From assembly GCF_945882965.1 (NCBI RefSeq), contig NZ_CAMCWY010000020.1:1-47840 (forward strand): a stretch of DNA of 47,840 bases, in the 5' to 3' direction. The translations under genes were made by a program, and so were the position numbers. The notes beneath the pieces were generated by a model that was not told the origin of the DNA, made no database searches, and was given only the letters and a program-made list of their open reading frames with translations. This DNA comes from Sphingorhabdus sp. EL138. GTDB lineage: Bacteria; Pseudomonadota; Alphaproteobacteria; Sphingomonadales; Sphingomonadaceae. Each line of letters opens with the position of its first letter. Within the stretch, counting starts at the first letter, position 1. This document shows, piece by piece, positions 8,553-16,806 of the stretch.

Positions 8553-9278
8553 TTACATGCCAGCAAAAGTCATGGCGTAAGGTTGTACTTCGCTCCAGCC
8601 TTCGACGATCATCTTACCCGCAACATATACGATCACAACCAAGCCAACCCACGCAATCCAGCGATAACGCTCAATATATTGCGCAATGATATTAGCCGCG
8701 ATCCCCATGAGGGCGACCGCGAAAATCAGGCCGACGATAAGGATACCTGGATGTTCGCGCGCCGCGCCTGCGACCGCCAGAACATTGTCGAGGCTCATCG
8801 ATACGTCAGCAACTGCAACGCCCCATGCCGCACCCGCAAAAGTCTTGGTCGACTTCAGACCCGAATGTTCGTCACCCACGATTTCAGGTGAGCCCGCTGA
8901 TTCACCAGCATGGCCCTTAATGTCGCGGTACATGCGCCAGGCGACCCACAGCAGCAACAAGCCACCTGCGAGCACCAGACCAACGATACCCAGCAACCAT
9001 GTCACCATAAGCGCAAAGATGATGCGCAGTACTAAGGCCGCGAGCACACCGATGAGGATGACTTTCTTGCGCTGTTCAGCCGGCAATCCTGCCGCCAAAG
9101 CGCCCACAACAATCGCATTGTCGCCGGCAAGCACGAGATCGATCAACAATACCTGCATGAAGGCCGCAAAGGCCGCAGGCTCGGTAATGTTCGAGAAATC
9201 CTTAACGATAGCTGCCCAAATATCACCGGGCCCGCCCAGATTATTAACGGTCGACGCGACCAAGAGAAAATCAATCAC
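8553..9278 (-). CDS. TerC family integral membrane protein (YjbE-like)
   Basis: This 241-residue protein has about seven hydrophobic helices. The signature segment VLLIDLVLAGDNAIVVGALA and the later DVSMSLDNVLAVAGAA carry the paired DN acidic motifs of the TerC/Alx family, which exports manganese or other metals and helps metal loading of exported proteins. The start is GTG at 9278; the nearby ATG is out of frame and meets a stop at once. It lies 23 nt downstream of rho on the same strand, too close for a manganese riboswitch, so it is probably read through from rho. Confidence 0.88.
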   Translation of the reverse strand: MIDFLLVASTVNNLGGPGDIWAAIVKDFSNITEPAAFAAFMQVLLIDLVLAGDNAIVVGALAAGLPAEQRKKVILIGVLAALVLRIIFALMVTWLLGIVGLVLAGGLLLLWVAWRMYRDIKGHAGESAGSPEIVGDEHSGLKSTKTFAGAAWGVAVADVSMSLDNVLAVAGAAREHPGILIVGLIFAVALMGIAANIIAQYIERYRWIAWVGLVVIVYVAGKMIVEGWSEVQPYAMTFAGM

Positions 9279-9301
9279 AACATGCCCCCCAAATATTTGG
9301 C

Positions 9302-10558
9302 TTACTGATTCATCGAGTCAAAAAAGTCTTCGTTGGTCTTCGAATCCTTCATTTTGTCGAGCAGGAACTCCATCGCGTCGATGGTGCCCATTTGCATGAG
9401 GATACGGCGAAGCACCCACATTTTCTTGAGCTTGCTTTCCTCGACCAGCAATTCTTCCTTACGCGTTCCGGATTTTCCGACATCAAGTGCAGGGAAGATG
9501 CGCTTATCCGCAACCTTGCGATCCAACACGATTTCGGAGTTGCCAGTGCCCTTAAACTCTTCAAAAATAACTTCGTCCATGCGGCTACCTGTGTCGATCA
9601 AAGCCGTCGCGATGATGGACAATGATCCACCTTCTTCGATGTTCCGTGCCGCGCCGAAGAAGCGCTTTGGACGTTGCAGAGCGTTGGCGTCGACACCGCC
9701 GGTAAGCACCTTGCCCGATGACGGAACGACGGTGTTATACGCGCGGCCAAGACGGGTGATGGAATCAAGCAAGATAACAACATCATGCTTATGTTCCACC
9801 AAACGTTTTGCTTTTTCGATAACCATTTCAGCGACTTGAACGTGACGAGTCGCGGGTTCATCAAAGGTAGAGGATACAACCTCACCCTTTACCGACCGCT
9901 GCATATCGGTCACTTCCTCGGGCCGTTCGTCGATCAAAAGAACGATCAAGAACACCTCAGGATGGTTTTCGGTAATTGCGCGCGCGATATTTTGCAGCAG
10001 CACCGTTTTACCCGTGCGCGGCGGCGCAACGATCAATGCGCGCTGTCCCTTGCCCTGCGGGCTGACGATGTCGATGACGCGCGCAGACTTGTCCTTAACC
10101 GTCGGGTCAAGCGAATCCAGGGTCAGCTTTGAATCCGGATATAAAGGCGTGAGGTTATCGAAATTGACGCGGTGACGGACAGCATCGGGATCATCAAAAT
10201 TGATCTTCAATACTTTAGTCAGGGCAAAATACCGCTCGCCGTCCTTTGGCGCACGAATTTCGCCTTCGACGGTATCACCTGTGCGCAACCCAAATTGCCG
10301 CACCATGTTCGGCGACACATAAATATCATCTGGACCGGCCAAATAATTGGCCTCTGGCGAACGCAGGAAACCGAAACTGTCCGGCAAAACCTCAATCGTG
10401 CCAAGACCCATGATCTGCTCGCCATCTTCGGCCAGCTCTTTCAGGATCGCGAACATCAAATCCTGCTTACGCAAGGTCGATGCGCCTTCAACCCCCAGCT
10501 CTTCAGCCATTGATACAAGGTCAGCGGGGTTTTTGCTTTTCAGCTCTTTCAAATGCAT
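9302..10558 (-). CDS. rho: Transcription termination factor Rho
   Basis: From the ATG at 10558 the product is 418 residues, [14 protein letters not shown] onwards, the family's usual start and length. An N-terminal helical domain precedes the RNA-binding cold-shock-like fold with GFLRSP near 63-68. The RecA-like ATPase follows, with Walker A APPRTGKT at 178-185 and [13 protein letters not shown]. Rho is the hexameric helicase that ends untranslated transcripts. An in-frame ATG eight codons upstream (10582) is less likely. A well-spaced promoter and a hairpin leader lie upstream, which fits the autoregulation known for rho in other bacteria, though not shown here. terC follows after 23 nt. Confidence 0.98.
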   Translation of the reverse strand: MHLKELKSKNPADLVSMAEELGVEGASTLRKQDLMFAILKELAEDGEQIMGLGTIEVLPDSFGFLRSPEANYLAGPDDIYVSPNMVRQFGLRTGDTVEGEIRAPKDGERYFALTKVLKINFDDPDAVRHRVNFDNLTPLYPDSKLTLDSLDPTVKDKSARVIDIVSPQGKGQRALIVAPPRTGKTVLLQNIARAITENHPEVFLIVLLIDERPEEVTDMQRSVKGEVVSSTFDEPATRHVQVAEMVIEKAKRLVEHKHDVVILLDSITRLGRAYNTVVPSSGKVLTGGVDANALQRPKRFFGAARNIEEGGSLSIIATALIDTGSRMDEVIFEEFKGTGNSEIVLDRKVADKRIFPALDVGKSGTRKEELLVEESKLKKMWVLRRILMQMGTIDAMEFLLDKMKDSKTNEDFFDSMNQ

Positions 10559-10621
10559 AGATAATTCCGTTGGATGGACCATAAGTCCGCATTGTGGATG
10601 AGCAGAACGCCCGATGGTATG

Positions 10622-10646
10622 ACCGGTTTGTAAATGGCCAACCGGT
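10622..10646 (-). other. Inverted repeat in the rho leader
   Basis: ACCGGTT at 10622-10628 and AACCGGT at 10640-10646 form a perfect 7-bp stem with an 11-nt loop, about 65 nt before the rho start codon. The right arm also sits within the 10-bp palindrome CAACCGGTTG. It would form in the untranslated rho leader. Confidence 0.55.
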
Positions 10647-10716
10647 TGAATTAAGAAAAGTTGATGGCGCGGTTATTGTGAAGGTCGCGCCGCATGCCCA
10701 GGACGGGCTAACGAGA

Positions 10717-10745
10717 TAAATACGCGTCCACGGGCGCAACGTCAA
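10717..10745 (-). promoter_or_regulatory. Predicted housekeeping-type promoter for rho
   Basis: On the minus strand TTGACG (10745-10740) and TATTTA (10722-10717) are separated by exactly 17 bp, close to the consensus for the main sigma factor. Transcription would start near 10710 and give a leader of about 150 nt before rho. The hemJ terminator lies just upstream, so this is the likely start of a separate rho-terC unit. Confidence 0.65.
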
Positions 10746-10753
10746 CTCTTCTC

Positions 10754-10787
10754 AAAAAAAGCCCATAAAAAGCCGTTAAAACGGCTT
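10754..10787 (-). terminator. Intrinsic terminator of hemJ
   Basis: On the minus strand AAGCCGT-TTTA-ACGGCTT forms a 7-bp stem that overlaps the last codons and stop of hemJ. It is followed by TTTATGGGCTTTTTTT. The hairpin plus T-rich tail is a typical Rho-independent terminator. Confidence 0.75.
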
Positions 10788-11219
10788 GGCAACGACCAAT
10801 ATCACGATGATCGCCGACGCAATGCCTGGCACTTCGTTAAACAGCCGCAATTGCTTGCCGGTAAGCCGCCGTTCGCCGCGCGCCAGTTTTTTCGCGTAGC
10901 CGACGGCCCAGCCATGATATGCGGACAAGCCCAACACAAACAGCAATTTGGCATGGAACCAACCTTGCGCCATTGCACCAATGTTCCACGCCAAAACGAG
11001 CCCCAACACCCAGACCACGATGATAGAGGGATTGAGGATGATTTTGATCAGCTTGGCTTCACGGTCCACCCACTTTGAGGCCTCTTCTGATCCTTCAGCG
11101 CTTTCCTGATGATAGACAAAGAAGCGCGGGATCATGAATAATCCCGCCATCCAGAAAATAACAAAAATAATGTGCGCGGATTTGAGCCAGATATACAACA
11201 CAGATAGAGTTTCCGTCAT
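10776..11219 (-). CDS. hemJ: Protoporphyrinogen IX oxidase HemJ
   Basis: This 147-residue membrane protein has four helices. The N-terminal helix carries KSAHIIFVIFWMAGLFMIPR, which holds the conserved His that binds haem in HemJ. The conserved Lys-rich loop YAKKLARGERRLTGKQLRLFNEVP follows. HemJ oxidises protoporphyrinogen IX to protoporphyrin IX in the inner membrane, a late step of haem synthesis. hemE, an earlier step of the same pathway, ends 31 nt upstream on the same strand, so they are likely co-transcribed. A terminator overlaps the hemJ stop. Confidence 0.95.
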   Translation of the reverse strand: MTETLSVLYIWLKSAHIIFVIFWMAGLFMIPRFFVYHQESAEGSEEASKWVDREAKLIKIILNPSIIVVWVLGLVLAWNIGAMAQGWFHAKLLFVLGLSAYHGWAVGYAKKLARGERRLTGKQLRLFNEVPGIASAIIVILVVAKPF

Positions 11220-11234
11220 AAAAACGGCCTTTAT

Positions 11235-11255
11235 GGACTAGGTCCTGACCCTAAG
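11235..11255. repeat. Short stop-codon-linked motif, copy 1 of 3
   Basis: GGACTAGGTCCTGACCCTAAG overlaps the hemE stop; related copies are at 36975-36988 and 39988-40005. The core AGGTC-CT-GACC is partly self-complementary. Its meaning is unknown. Confidence 0.4.
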
Positions 11256-12282
11256 CCTTGCGGACCAGATTAAGAAGCAGTTCAACATTATCGATTGGGG
11301 TATCCGGTAGGATACCATGCCCAAGATTGAAGATATGTGGTCGGTCTTCAAAGGCGCTGAGGATATTCTTCACGGCGTCTTTTAACACATTGCCACCTGC
11401 AATCAACGCCAGCGGGTCAAGATTGCCTTGTACAGGAAGGCCCTTGCGCAATTCACGGTTGGCCCAATGCGGATCAACGGTTTCATCCAGTCCTAAGGCG
11501 TCGACGCCAGTGCCTTCGGCATAAGCCGCAAGCTTACCGCCCGCACCCTTGGGAAAGCCGATAATGACGGCATTGCGATTGCGTGCCTTTAATCGGCGGA
11601 CGATTTCGGCATTTGGGGCAATAACCCACTTTTCGAATTGCGCGGGCGACAATGACCCTGCCCAACTGTCGAATAATTGCACCGCATCAACGCCGGCATC
11701 AATCTGATCACTCAAATAATCCACAGTTGCGGTAATGATTGCCTCGATTAACGCGCCAAAGCGTTCAGGCTCCGCATGCGCCATTCTACGGGTCTCAGCT
11801 TGGTCTTTGCTACCCTGACCATGGACCATGTAGGTAGCGACCGTCCACGGGCTTCCAGCGAAGCCCAAGAAGGTTGTTTCAGGTGGCAGCGCTGCCGACA
11901 CCTTGCGCACCGTATCAATGACTGGGGCAAGCCGTTCAGGTGCTGGCACAAAATCTTCAAGTCGCGATTCCGCTAAGCGCGGTGCGAGCCTGGGACCTTC
12001 GCCCGTTTCAAACCAAAGGTCTTGGCCCATGGCATGCGGGATAACTAGAATGTCGGAAAACAGGATCGCGCCATCAAAACCAAAACGCCGGATCGGCTGC
12101 AAAGTGATTTCGCAGGCCGCATTGCTGTCATAAGCCAGCGCCAGAAACCCACCCTTTTCGGCACGTAACGCGCGGTATTCAGGTAGATAGCGACCTGCTT
12201 GACGCATGAGCCACATAGGCGAGATAGCTTCTTGGTTGCCCTGTAGGACGTTAAGCAATTTTTTTGGGCTTTGCGCAGACAT
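11251..12282 (-). CDS. hemE: Uroporphyrinogen III decarboxylase HemE
   Basis: From the ATG at 12282 the product is 343 residues, MSAQSPKKLLNVLQG onwards. A TTG seven codons upstream (12303) would reach into the A/T tract and is less likely. The signature PMWLMRQAGRYLPEYR, which contributes active-site arginines, lies near residues 22-37; IGFPKGAGG and NLGHGILPDTP are further family motifs. The enzyme removes four carboxylates from uroporphyrinogen III to give coproporphyrinogen III in the cytoplasm. No clear Shine-Dalgarno sequence precedes the start. Its 5' end borders the proposed oriC, as it does in Caulobacter. Confidence 0.97.
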   Translation of the reverse strand: MSAQSPKKLLNVLQGNQEAISPMWLMRQAGRYLPEYRALRAEKGGFLALAYDSNAACEITLQPIRRFGFDGAILFSDILVIPHAMGQDLWFETGEGPRLAPRLAESRLEDFVPAPERLAPVIDTVRKVSAALPPETTFLGFAGSPWTVATYMVHGQGSKDQAETRRMAHAEPERFGALIEAIITATVDYLSDQIDAGVDAVQLFDSWAGSLSPAQFEKWVIAPNAEIVRRLKARNRNAVIIGFPKGAGGKLAAYAEGTGVDALGLDETVDPHWANRELRKGLPVQGNLDPLALIAGGNVLKDAVKNILSAFEDRPHIFNLGHGILPDTPIDNVELLLNLVRKA

Positions 12283-12584
12283 AGAAACAAGAGAACCAAT
12301 CAAAATATATATTTATATAAAGGATGATGAAAGATGATGCGCTGTTGATAGCTCAGGCCTTAAAAGCTTTTGCGGATATTGCCAACATCTTGACGCGTGC
12401 GAACGCACGAGATGATCGGGATTCGCAAATTTGGTCCCCATTATCCACAGCCTGTGCATATTAGATTTCCGTTGTGGACAGCCTGTGTCCGAATCGAGCG
12501 GTAAAATCGCGGTAATGGGCAAGAATTCGTCATGCAAAACTTGACCCTTGATTTATCCCCAGCCTGCCAACAAGACTGTGCATT
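12283..12584. other. Candidate chromosomal replication origin (oriC)
   Basis: This 302-bp gap between hemE (-) and ppsR (+) has no gene. It holds a 20-bp run of only A and T (12302-12321) that could be the unwinding element. There is a perfect DnaA box TTATCCACA (12441-12449), and one-mismatch boxes at 12454-12462 (TGTGCATAT), 12553-12561 (TTATCCCCA) and 12577-12585 (TGTGCATTA, running one base into the ppsR ATG). Two GANTC sites (12420-12424 and 12491-12495) could be CcrM methylation sites. The hemE-oriC-ppsR arrangement is that of Caulobacter. Gene direction switches here from mostly minus to plus. No exact CtrA site (TTAA-N7-TTAA) was seen. Confidence 0.8.
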
Positions 12585-13418
12585 ATGAGCCAGCGCTTTC
12601 ATTTACATCTGTTATCGGACTCCACGGGCGAAACCTTGGAAAACATCGCTAAAGCTGCATTGGCGCAGTTTGACGGCGCAGAAAATGTGTTCAAGCATTT
12701 CTGGCCGATGGTGCGATCGGAAAGCCATTTGGACCGGATATTGTCCGATATAGCCGCTAATCCCGGACTTGTGCTGTTCACTTTGGTCAATCGGGACACA
12801 CGGCGCAAACTGGAAACGCGATGCAGGGTTTTGGGCTTGCCTGCGGTTGCTGCGCTCGATGCGGTGAGTGATGCCATGTCGAATATGTTGGGCCAAGAGG
12901 CCAAGGCACGCCCGGGTCGGCAACATGTAATGGACGCTGCCTATTTCGCGCGTGTTGAGGCCATTCAGTTCACCATTGCCCATGACGACGGCATTAATGC
13001 GCAAAATTGGGAAGAGGCGGACATTGTGTTGGCTGGGGTATCGCGAACCTCAAAAACGCCCACAAGCATTTATCTCGCAAACCGAGGATATAAGACCGCG
13101 AATATCCCCATCGTGCCCGAATCGCCGCCACCAATGATATTGTTTCAACTCAAGCATCCGATGGTCATTGGCCTAGTCACGAGCGCAGAGCGTTTGATTC
13201 AGGTGCGGCGCAACCGTTTGCTGTCCCTCAACCAGTCGCCAGACACCGATTATGTAGACGAAGAAAAAGTGCGTGCTGAAGTCACCCATGCGCGGCGTAT
13301 GTTTGCGGACAATGGCTGGCCAGTATTGGACGTGACGCGCCGGTCGATCGAGGAAAGTGCCGCGGCGATTATCAATTTGTTCAATGAGCGCGAATTGGCG
13401 CAGGTGACCGATTCGTGA
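12585..13418 (+). CDS. ppsR: Pyruvate,phosphate dikinase / PEP synthetase regulatory protein (bifunctional kinase-phosphorylase)
   Basis: This 277-residue protein belongs to the DUF299 family, whose members phosphorylate a Thr of pyruvate,phosphate dikinase or PEP synthetase with ADP and remove it with inorganic phosphate. N-terminal HLHLLSDSTGETLENIAKAA and the P-loop-like GVSRTSKTPTSIYLA (P-loop 151-158) are family signatures. It is the first gene of a coupled plus-strand operon: its stop overlaps maf by 4 nt. In Caulobacter the homologue (called RP001 in early work) borders the origin. Whether it acts on PpsA or PPDK cannot be told here. Confidence 0.93.
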   Translation: MSQRFHLHLLSDSTGETLENIAKAALAQFDGAENVFKHFWPMVRSESHLDRILSDIAANPGLVLFTLVNRDTRRKLETRCRVLGLPAVAALDAVSDAMSNMLGQEAKARPGRQHVMDAAYFARVEAIQFTIAHDDGINAQNWEEADIVLAGVSRTSKTPTSIYLANRGYKTANIPIVPESPPPMILFQLKHPMVIGLVTSAERLIQVRRNRLLSLNQSPDTDYVDEEKVRAEVTHARRMFADNGWPVLDVTRRSIEESAAAIINLFNERELAQVTDS

Positions 13419-14011
13419 CTCTTACCCTTGCCTCACAAAGCGCTGCGCGAATCGCGATGTTGAACGCCGCAGGGGTATCGATAGAAGCGGTCCCTGCCTT
13501 GGTTGATGAACAGAGCATCAAAGCATCATTGGTTCAGGCTGGCGCAAAGCCGCGCGATATTGCCGATGCCTTGGCAGAGGCAAAGGCACGCAAACTGTCG
13601 CGCAAAATGCCAACGGCTATGGTGTTGGGGTGCGACCAGATTTGCGTTGGTCCAGACGAATATATCTTTGACAAACCCGAAACGCCTGATGGCGCGCGCG
13701 CGCAATTGGCGCAGCTTTCGGGCAAGGTACATCGCCTGATCAGCGCGGCAGTTATCTGCGAGCAGGGCGAACCTGTCTGGCGCATTGTCGACACCGCGCA
13801 GTTGACGATGCGCAGCCTAAGTCCCCAGTTTATCGATAATTATGTGGATACATATTGGGATGAAATCCGCCACTGCGTTGGCTGCTACCGCATTGAAGCC
13901 GAAGGCGCGCAATTGTTCGCCAGCGTCAGCGGTAACCAGTTTACAGTTATCGGAATGCCCTTGCTTCCACTGCTTGATTATCTGCGCTTAAGAGGCCTTT
14001 TAACAACATGA
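13415..14011 (+). CDS. Maf family nucleotide pyrophosphatase
   Basis: This 198-residue protein has the Maf/HAM1-like layout: LASQSAARIAMLNAAGV at the N-terminus, VLGCDQI with the catalytic Asp (about residues 67-73), and WDEIRHCVGCYRIEAEGAQLF near the C-terminus. The family hydrolyses non-canonical or modified nucleoside triphosphates, or dTTP/UTP, and affects division in some bacteria. It begins with GTG (13415) inside a 4-nt overlap with ppsR and ends in a 4-nt overlap with aroE, so it is translationally coupled on both sides. The subtype (YceF- or YhdE-like) is not certain. Confidence 0.92.
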   Translation: MTLTLASQSAARIAMLNAAGVSIEAVPALVDEQSIKASLVQAGAKPRDIADALAEAKARKLSRKMPTAMVLGCDQICVGPDEYIFDKPETPDGARAQLAQLSGKVHRLISAAVICEQGEPVWRIVDTAQLTMRSLSPQFIDNYVDTYWDEIRHCVGCYRIEAEGAQLFASVSGNQFTVIGMPLLPLLDYLRLRGLLTT

Positions 14012-14817
14012 CACATTATGCTGAAGTGATCGGACACCCGATATCCCATTCCAAATCACCCTTGATTCACAATTTTTGGCTTCAACAATTGGGGTTGGTC
14101 GGTGATTATCGCGCGCATGCCGTGCTGCCAGATGATCTGGAGTATTATTTTACCGAGCGTGCCGCCGATGCAGCGTGGCGCGGGTGCAACATCACGATAC
14201 CGCACAAGATTGCGGCGCTGGATTTTGTGGCCGACCCCGGCGATGTGCGCCACTCGATTGGCGCGATTAATACGGTGTTTCGCAGTGAGGCCGGCGCGCT
14301 TGTCGCGACCAATACGGACGTTGGCGGCTTTTATGGCCCAATCGCGGATATCCCCATTGCGCGTGAGGTCGCTGTCGTCATTGGTGCAGGCGGCGCGGCG
14401 CGGGCAGTGCTTTTCGCCTTGGCACAAGCCGATATCGGCGAAGTCGTTTTGGTTGCCCGCAACGGTTTGAAGGCGGCAGGCTTGCTCGCGCATTTCGGAT
14501 TGAAGGGCACAGTGATTGGTTTTGACGCGCACTTGCCGGATGCAGCGTTGCTGGTGAACGCGAGCCCGTTGGGCATGGTCGGGCAGGAATCGCTTGAGAT
14601 TGACCTTTCCCCTTTGCCCGAACATGCCATAGTCTATGACCTCGTTTACGCGCCGATAGAAACGCCATTGTTAAAAGCGGCGCGCGACCGCGATCTGGAA
14701 ACGGTCGATGGCCTTGAAATGCTGGTGGGGCAGGCGGCAATCGCGTTTGAATTATTCTTCGGCGTTGCCCCGCCCGAAGATAATGAGGATGCGTTGCGGG
14801 CATTGCTGTTGAAATGA
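14008..14817 (+). CDS. aroE: Shikimate dehydrogenase (NADP+)
   Basis: This 269-residue enzyme reduces 3-dehydroshikimate to shikimate in aromatic amino acid synthesis. GHPISHSKSPLIHNFWL binds shikimate. NITIPHKIAAL carries the catalytic Lys, NTDVGGF follows, and VIGAGGAARAVLFALA is the NADP-binding loop. LVNASPLGM and DGLEMLVGQAAIAFELFFG complete the family set. ATGA overlaps join it to maf upstream and coaE downstream, within the ppsR-maf-aroE-coaE run. Confidence 0.96.
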   Translation: MTHYAEVIGHPISHSKSPLIHNFWLQQLGLVGDYRAHAVLPDDLEYYFTERAADAAWRGCNITIPHKIAALDFVADPGDVRHSIGAINTVFRSEAGALVATNTDVGGFYGPIADIPIAREVAVVIGAGGAARAVLFALAQADIGEVVLVARNGLKAAGLLAHFGLKGTVIGFDAHLPDAALLVNASPLGMVGQESLEIDLSPLPEHAIVYDLVYAPIETPLLKAARDRDLETVDGLEMLVGQAAIAFELFFGVAPPEDNEDALRALLLK

Positions 14818-15413
14818 AAAAGCCGATGATCATTGGCCTGACAGGCTCAATTGGCATGGGCAAATCGGCGGTTGCGGCGATGTTTGCCGACGAAGGCGTC
14901 CCAGTTTTTGACGCCGATGCTGCGGTGCATGACCTGCAAAAAGCCGGTGGTGCGCTTGTGCCCGCAATTGAATCGGCCTTTCCCGGAACAACCGGGCCGC
15001 AGGGCGTCGACCGTCAAGCGCTCGGCGCTGCTGTATTTGGCGACCGCGACCGTTTGGCACTGCTGGAATCGATTATCCATCCCGCCGTAGCCGAGCGCCG
15101 CAGGGCGTTTCTGGAATCGCATCAGGGCGCGGATATGATATTGTTTGACATCCCCTTGTTATTTGAAAAGGGCGGGCAAGCTGGCGTTGATATAGTCGTT
15201 GTTGTCAGCGCACCTGCACAGGTTCAACGCGAACGTGTGCTCGCCCGTGTTAATATGACGCCAGACAAATTCGAACATATTTTGGGCCTGCAAATGGCCG
15301 ACGCCGAAAAGCGTGCACGGGCCGACCATGTGATCGATACGGGCAAGGATCTAGCGGAAACGTGCGCTGATGTGCATGCTCTTGTGAAAAAGCTGCGGGC
15401 GGGACTTGCATAA
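14814..15413 (+). CDS. coaE: Dephospho-CoA kinase
   Basis: This 199-residue kinase performs the last step of coenzyme A synthesis, phosphorylating the 3'-OH of dephospho-CoA with ATP. The P-loop GLTGSIGMGKSAVAAMF is at about residues 8-24, followed by VPVFDADAAVHDL, whose Asp residues bind the substrate. DIPLLFEKGG is the usual CoaE lid motif. It overlaps aroE by 4 nt. dnaQ starts 31 nt after its stop. Confidence 0.95.
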   Translation: MKKPMIIGLTGSIGMGKSAVAAMFADEGVPVFDADAAVHDLQKAGGALVPAIESAFPGTTGPQGVDRQALGAAVFGDRDRLALLESIIHPAVAERRRAFLESHQGADMILFDIPLLFEKGGQAGVDIVVVVSAPAQVQRERVLARVNMTPDKFEHILGLQMADAEKRARADHVIDTGKDLAETCADVHALVKKLRAGLA

Positions 15414-15444
15414 GCGTTTAAACAGGCTCACATCTAATAACAGA

Positions 15445-16152
15445 ATGCGTGAAATTATATTCGATACGGAAACGACTGGCTTTGATCCTGCAACCGGGGA
15501 TCGGATGGTCGAAATTGGCTGCATTGAAATGGTCAGCCGGGTAATGACGGGTAAACATTACCATGCCTATTTCAACCCGCAGCGCCCGATGCCAGCCGCC
15601 GCTGAACAAGTGCACGGCCTTTCGGACCGTTTCCTGTCTGACAAACCGGCCTTTGGCGAAAAGGCGGATGAGTTGCTGGCATTTTTGGGTGACAGCCCGC
15701 TCGTTGCGCATAATGCCAGCTTTGACTTCGGCTTTCTCAATCACGAATTGCAGCACTGCGGTCGTCCGCCAGTGTCAATGGACCGTATGGTTGACACAGT
15801 GGCGCTGGCGCGAGTCAAAAACCCCGGAGCAAAGCTGTCTTTAGATGCTTTGTGCACCCGCTATGGCATCGACCGTAGCCACCGGGTCAAGCATGGCGCG
15901 TTGTTGGATGCTGAACTGCTTGCGCAGTTATATATTGAACTAACTGGCGGCCGCCAAATCGGCCTTGGCCTCGCGGACGACAAAAGCTCTAATAAAAACA
16001 TGAGCCAAATGGACGGCAACAGCGTTCAGACAACGAAAACATTTCGACCCGCGCGCGCGCATTCTGCTTCAACGGAGGAATTGGCGCGCCATGCCGAATT
16101 TGTTGCAAAGATCAAGGATGCGCTTTGGCTCCAGCCGGGGTCAGCGCTTTAA
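15445..16152 (+). CDS. dnaQ: DNA polymerase III subunit epsilon (proofreading 3'-5' exonuclease)
   Basis: From the ATG at 15445 the product is 235 residues, MREIIFDTETTG onwards; a TTG at 15406 inside coaE is an unlikely start. Exo I is DTETTG, Exo II is HNASFDFGFL, and Exo III is HGALLDAELLA, giving the D-E-D-D residues plus the His of the DEDDh family. The C-terminal tail after about residue 180 is longer and polar and would bind the polymerase alpha subunit. The gene follows coaE in the same operon, the order found at the Caulobacter origin. Confidence 0.95.
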   Translation: MREIIFDTETTGFDPATGDRMVEIGCIEMVSRVMTGKHYHAYFNPQRPMPAAAEQVHGLSDRFLSDKPAFGEKADELLAFLGDSPLVAHNASFDFGFLNHELQHCGRPPVSMDRMVDTVALARVKNPGAKLSLDALCTRYGIDRSHRVKHGALLDAELLAQLYIELTGGRQIGLGLADDKSSNKNMSQMDGNSVQTTKTFRPARAHSASTEELARHAEFVAKIKDALWLQPGSAL

Positions 16153-16169
16153 CACAAAGGAGACAGGCA

Positions 16170-16745
16170 TTGGACATCAGGGTTTCAGGACATCAAGTCG
16201 ACACCGGTGCAGCGCTCCAGGCCCATGTGGAAAAACGGCTCAGATCTATTTCCGAAAAACATTTCACCAAGGCCTTGTCATCGCATGCAACCTTTGGCCG
16301 TGCGCCACATGACGGGTTTACCAGCGATATTGTCATGCATGTGATGCAGGGCCTGGTACTTAAAGGCCGCGGCGAAGCGCAGGATGCGCATGTTGCCTTT
16401 GACCGTGCCGCCGAACGTATTGAGAAACAATTGCGCCGTTACATGCGCCGACTGCAGGATCGCCATATACAAACCGCTTATGCAATAGCGCAAGAAGAAG
16501 CGGCCTATACCGTGTTTGATGCAGGTTATGGTGCGGATGAAACGCCATTACCCGATGCACCAGTAATTGTTGCCGAAATGCGCGTAGATATTCCTGAATC
16601 GACGGTTTCCGATGCAGTTATGTTAATGGATTTACGCAATACGCCTGCCTTGTTATTCAAAAACACTGGAACTGGGCGACATAATATGGTTTACCGCCGC
16701 GAAGATGGCACGATTGGGTGGGTTGAACCAAAATCTGCACCTTAG
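16170..16745 (+). CDS. hpf: Ribosome hibernation-promoting factor, long form
   Basis: The chosen start is TTG at 16170 (MDIRVSGHQVDTG), with AAAGGAG at 16156-16162 about seven bases before it; the reading frame opens earlier, inside dnaQ, but without a ribosome-binding site. The 191-residue product has the N-terminal RaiA-like domain (about 1-100, VDTGAALQAHVEKRL and HVAFDRAAERIEKQLRRY). A linker and a C-terminal dimerisation domain follow (about 130-190, DAVMLMDLRNTPALLFKN). The long form joins two 70S ribosomes into inactive 100S dimers in stationary phase. ptsN follows, as in many proteobacteria, although rpoN is not in front here. Confidence 0.93.
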   Translation: MDIRVSGHQVDTGAALQAHVEKRLRSISEKHFTKALSSHATFGRAPHDGFTSDIVMHVMQGLVLKGRGEAQDAHVAFDRAAERIEKQLRRYMRRLQDRHIQTAYAIAQEEAAYTVFDAGYGADETPLPDAPVIVAEMRVDIPESTVSDAVMLMDLRNTPALLFKNTGTGRHNMVYRREDGTIGWVEPKSAP

Positions 16746-16806
16746 ACCTCGGCTGACGTGAATTAATATTCTATATCATTCCAAATATTTAAGGGTTGCG
16801 TCGCCG

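Noticed and set aside
9279-9301. Manganese riboswitch before terC
   Set aside because: Only 23 nt separate rho and terC, too short for the known riboswitch.
12484-12492. TGTGTCCGA as a further DnaA box
   Set aside because: It has three mismatches to the consensus, which is not better than chance in this gap.
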